Assembly: GCF_027938815.1 (NCBI RefSeq)
Contig: NZ_CP115913.1
Location: 62,001-126,000, forward strand
Direction of reading: 5' to 3'
Origin: Oceanirhabdus sp. W0125-5
GTDB taxonomy: Bacteria > Bacillota > Clostridia > Clostridiales > Clostridiaceae
DNA: 64,000 bases
In this document: in pieces, positions 61,692 through 64,000 of the stretch
Numbering within the stretch: the stretch's first letter is position 1
How the letters are laid out: every line of letters starts with the position of its first letter
Made by a program: the position numbers and the translations under genes
Notes under the pieces: generated by a model
Database searches by the model: none
What the model was told of the DNA's origin: nothing
The model's input: only the letters and a program-made list of their open reading frames with translations

Positions 61692-63446
61692 TTATTTCCT
61701 ATATCTAGGTATCTCAAATACCAATTTTAGATTTTCACTATTTTTAAGATAGTCTTTTATCCTCTTTATTTGACCATATGCCCACTTTACATCTGTAGAA
61801 TATTGATGCCACATAACACTCTTATTCCATCTCATCTCGTAAAGAGTATTTTGTTCAAACTTATCACTATTTATATAATTTTCTCCAACCCATCTAGCAC
61901 CTTCAATAATTGCAATTTCTGGAGTAAACCATCCTTGCTTATATGCATATTCTGATCCATATTTATTCGGATTAGCATCAATAGCTTGAATTCCATACAT
62001 ATTATATACAATTCTAGGATCAACAGATTTTCCTTCTACACTTGTGACTCTAATACCTTTAGCTAATTTTGATACCTTTCCATGCCCAGTTTCAAGAATA
62101 ATATGAGCTATTAGATATGCAGGATTTATATTATATTTTTTTGCTCCTTCTAATACAGCAGCACCTTTTCCTTCTAGAATACCTTTTCCCTTTAATATTT
62201 CATTTACTTCCTCAACTGTCATACCTTCAACATAATTAAGTATTAAAAATTGATACATACCATACTCATCCATAAAATTTTGTGGATCAATATAATATTC
62301 AACTTCCTCCAATGTAGGGGTTCTCCACATTCCATTCCCCCCATATATTATCATTCTTTCATTATTTTTTTGTTTTATAGCAAACTCTTTAACCGTCATA
62401 TTATAATCAACATATTTAACAGTCATATTATTAGTTACAACATTAATAACTTTACTGCCTAAATTTTCTCCAGTAGATGTTTTGATTCCTATTTCTAATA
62501 AAAGATCTTTTGAATCCTTAGGAGACCACTTAAACATTTGTCCAAATTTCACAGCATTTTTATCAATCTTGCCATTTTCAACATTCATTACTTTTAGACT
62601 ATACTCAAAATCATCTTTTCCTTCAAATGAAGGATTTAATATTGTGCTATTTTTCATTAAAATATATTTGTTATCCTCAATAAAATAAAAATTTTCAAAT
62701 TTTATATTGTCATTCATAAAATCATACTTAGTATTATTTTTATTGACTTTAAATACGCTGTGGTATCTATCATGATATCCGATACCATCATCTGTATATA
62801 TCTCTCTTTCTCCAACAACCTTCATATATACATTCAATAGATACTGACCACTACTTAGTTTGTCCAATTTTATCTTATATGTAGAATTTCCTTTTATATT
62901 ATTAGAGAATCCATCAGTAATATTATAAACCTTACCATTAATATCTGTTACCTTTACATTATATTGTACTTCTTTATCGGTATTTGAATATATGTAAAAA
63001 ATCATGTCTTTTCCTTCAGTAAAGTAGGATCTTTCTTGTAATACGCCTTGAATTTTAATCTTCTCACGTACATTAAATTTAATAGATGATGCTTTTTCAA
63101 GGATTTCTCCATCCTTAGCCTTCAACCCAGAAGGTATTTTTAACTCATAACTACTTAGTTGCTTATATCCTCCACTTGGTGGTTCTATTAATATAGCTTT
63201 ATTATCGACACTTAAACTTATTGGTAAAAATGTTATTTTTCCTTGTTGATCTTTAAGTGCAGCTTGAACTGACTTTAAATATTTTTCATCTATCTCCTTA
63301 TTAAATTTAATCTTCCAAACCTTATATGGATTTACATCAGTAAACTTATATTCTGTGTTTTCTGCAGCAAAACCATAAATGGATGAAAGTAATAAAGCAA
63401 ATAGCAATGTGAAAAAACAACTAATTCTTCTTAAGGTACCCTTCAA
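61692..63446 (-). CDS. Secreted N-acetylglucosaminidase (GH73-type autolysin)
   Basis: The 584-residue precursor has a signal peptide (to about 28), a Big_5-like Ig domain (about 30-125), further beta domains, and a C-terminal glucosaminidase domain (about 440-570). The catalytic Glu is in HIILETGHG near 463. It cuts the glycan strands of peptidoglycan, as in LytD-type autolysins. It starts at TTG eight bases after GGGAG, which overlaps the end of the upstream hydrolase gene. Confidence 0.88.
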   Translation of the reverse strand: MKGTLRRISCFFTLLFALLLSSIYGFAAENTEYKFTDVNPYKVWKIKFNKEIDEKYLKSVQAALKDQQGKITFLPISLSVDNKAILIEPPSGGYKQLSSYELKIPSGLKAKDGEILEKASSIKFNVREKIKIQGVLQERSYFTEGKDMIFYIYSNTDKEVQYNVKVTDINGKVYNITDGFSNNIKGNSTYKIKLDKLSSGQYLLNVYMKVVGEREIYTDDGIGYHDRYHSVFKVNKNNTKYDFMNDNIKFENFYFIEDNKYILMKNSTILNPSFEGKDDFEYSLKVMNVENGKIDKNAVKFGQMFKWSPKDSKDLLLEIGIKTSTGENLGSKVINVVTNNMTVKYVDYNMTVKEFAIKQKNNERMIIYGGNGMWRTPTLEEVEYYIDPQNFMDEYGMYQFLILNYVEGMTVEEVNEILKGKGILEGKGAAVLEGAKKYNINPAYLIAHIILETGHGKVSKLAKGIRVTSVEGKSVDPRIVYNMYGIQAIDANPNKYGSEYAYKQGWFTPEIAIIEGARWVGENYINSDKFEQNTLYEMRWNKSVMWHQYSTDVKWAYGQIKRIKDYLKNSENLKLVFEIPRYRK

Positions 63447-63449
63447 TAT

Positions 63450-64000
63450 CTACACTCCCTGCTTATCTTTTTTTTGAGCTAATACTTTATCTACAAAATT
63501 CATCATCTTATTTTTATATGTTTCATAATCCACAAAAATACTCTGAGCATGAGCCGCATTAGGAACTAAATATATCTCCTTATATCCTTTTGTTTCTTTA
63601 TACATGTCTTCACTCATAAATGTTGGTACAAATTTATCTTCTTTACCATGTATAAATAAAACTGGTATTCCACTTTCTTTAATCGCCTCAATTGGATTCA
63701 CATCTTTAACATTAAATTTAGCTTTAAGCTTGGTATAACTATATGTAATATTCATTAAAGGGAATACTGGAATTTTACTTATTTTTAATTTATATACTAA
63801 AAGATCATGAAACCTACTAAATCCACAGTCTGCTATTATGAAATCAATTTCATTTGTCATATTAGCCGTAAGTAATGCTGAAGAAGCTCCCATAGATTCA
63901 CCATGTATTCCTATTGTATTATTATCCACAACCTTTTCCTTAATGAATTCTATCCATGATAATAAATCATGCTTTTCGTAATATCCCATTGTAGAATACT
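63450..64000 (-). CDS. Alpha/beta-hydrolase, partial (5' end outside window)
   Basis: The C-terminal ~183 residues are present. The frame stays open to the window edge with (Y)STMGYYEKHDLLSWIEFI, the usual internal segment of this family, so the ATG at 63989 is not the real start. The nucleophile is Ser in GIHGESMGAS, Asp is in GKEDKFVP and His in NAAHAQS. The family includes cell-wall-associated or membrane-linked serine hydrolases. The stop codon is three bases from the glucosaminidase start, so the two are cotranscribed. Confidence 0.85.
   Translation of the reverse strand, partial: YSTMGYYEKHDLLSWIEFIKEKVVDNNTIGIHGESMGASSALLTANMTNEIDFIIADCGFSRFHDLLVYKLKISKIPVFPLMNITYSYTKLKAKFNVKDVNPIEAIKESGIPVLFIHGKEDKFVPTFMSEDMYKETKGYKEIYLVPNAAHAQSIFVDYETYKNKMMNFVDKVLAQKKDKQGV

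Overview
The window is a very AT-rich, Gram-positive, Clostridium-like chromosomal segment. Evidence: Shine-Dalgarno sites of the AGGAGG/AGGGGG type before almost every gene, frequent TTG starts, a T-box leader on a TyrZ-type tyrosyl-tRNA synthetase, a fused flavodiiron protein/rubredoxin/rubredoxin reductase typical of anaerobes, CPBP proteases, TVP38 membrane proteins and Zur/Fur-type sites. The species cannot be named from the sequence. I saw no rRNA, tRNA, CRISPR array, transposase, integrase or prophage.

Region 1 (about 0.2-14.6 kb) is an accessory block of small single-gene units, nearly all on the minus strand: HD phosphohydrolase, 2H phosphoesterase, esterase, Nif3-type protein, NUDIX hydrolase, seven GNAT acetyltransferases, a methyltransferase, a stand-alone YqfO-type domain, a MerR regulator and a CPBP protease. 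Six of the genes share a near-identical ~80-bp leader directly before the start codon, and most are separated by ~250-bp structured repeats. Short in-frame coding remnants lie between them, so the block looks like a site of repeated gene capture and loss.

Region 2 (14.6-30.5 kb) holds tyrS with its T-box, a 1786-residue pseudokinase/AAA-ATPase/TPR/GAF/GGDEF/GAF protein with a TPR neighbour, the flavodiiron fusion under PerR-like boxes, a PEPCK/HPr-kinase-fold protein, an iron alcohol dehydrogenase and a secreted spondin-domain protein. Region 3 (30.9-45 kb) has surface proteins, a zinc operon (znuA-znuC-znuB-permease-partner) divergent from a Fur-family zur-like gene, signal peptidase I, an M28 peptidase and an Fe-S aldo/keto reductase. 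Region 4 (45-49.5 kb) has a candidate Fur-repressed small RNA and a rhodanese/TVP38/Fe-S oxidoreductase/TVP38 cluster. Region 5 (50-54 kb) is a galactose block (galR, galK, galT) with matching operators inside both promoters. Region 6 (54-64 kb) carries a candidate structured RNA, a nucleotidase, cell-wall hydrolases, an M20 amidohydrolase, a transglutaminase-like surface protein, an orphan RsgI-like anti-sigma factor and a partial alpha/beta hydrolase.

The most unusual content is the interspersed repeat: 15 copies or remnants of a non-coding, foldback element with four short hairpins, two long-range stems and terminal arms made of heptamer units. Paired sides change together between copies in the hairpins, in the long-range stem and in the arms, so base pairing rather than sequence is what is preserved. 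Copies usually sit directly after stop codons of minus-strand genes and before the terminator, in a constant orientation. I do not recognise this element as a named family.
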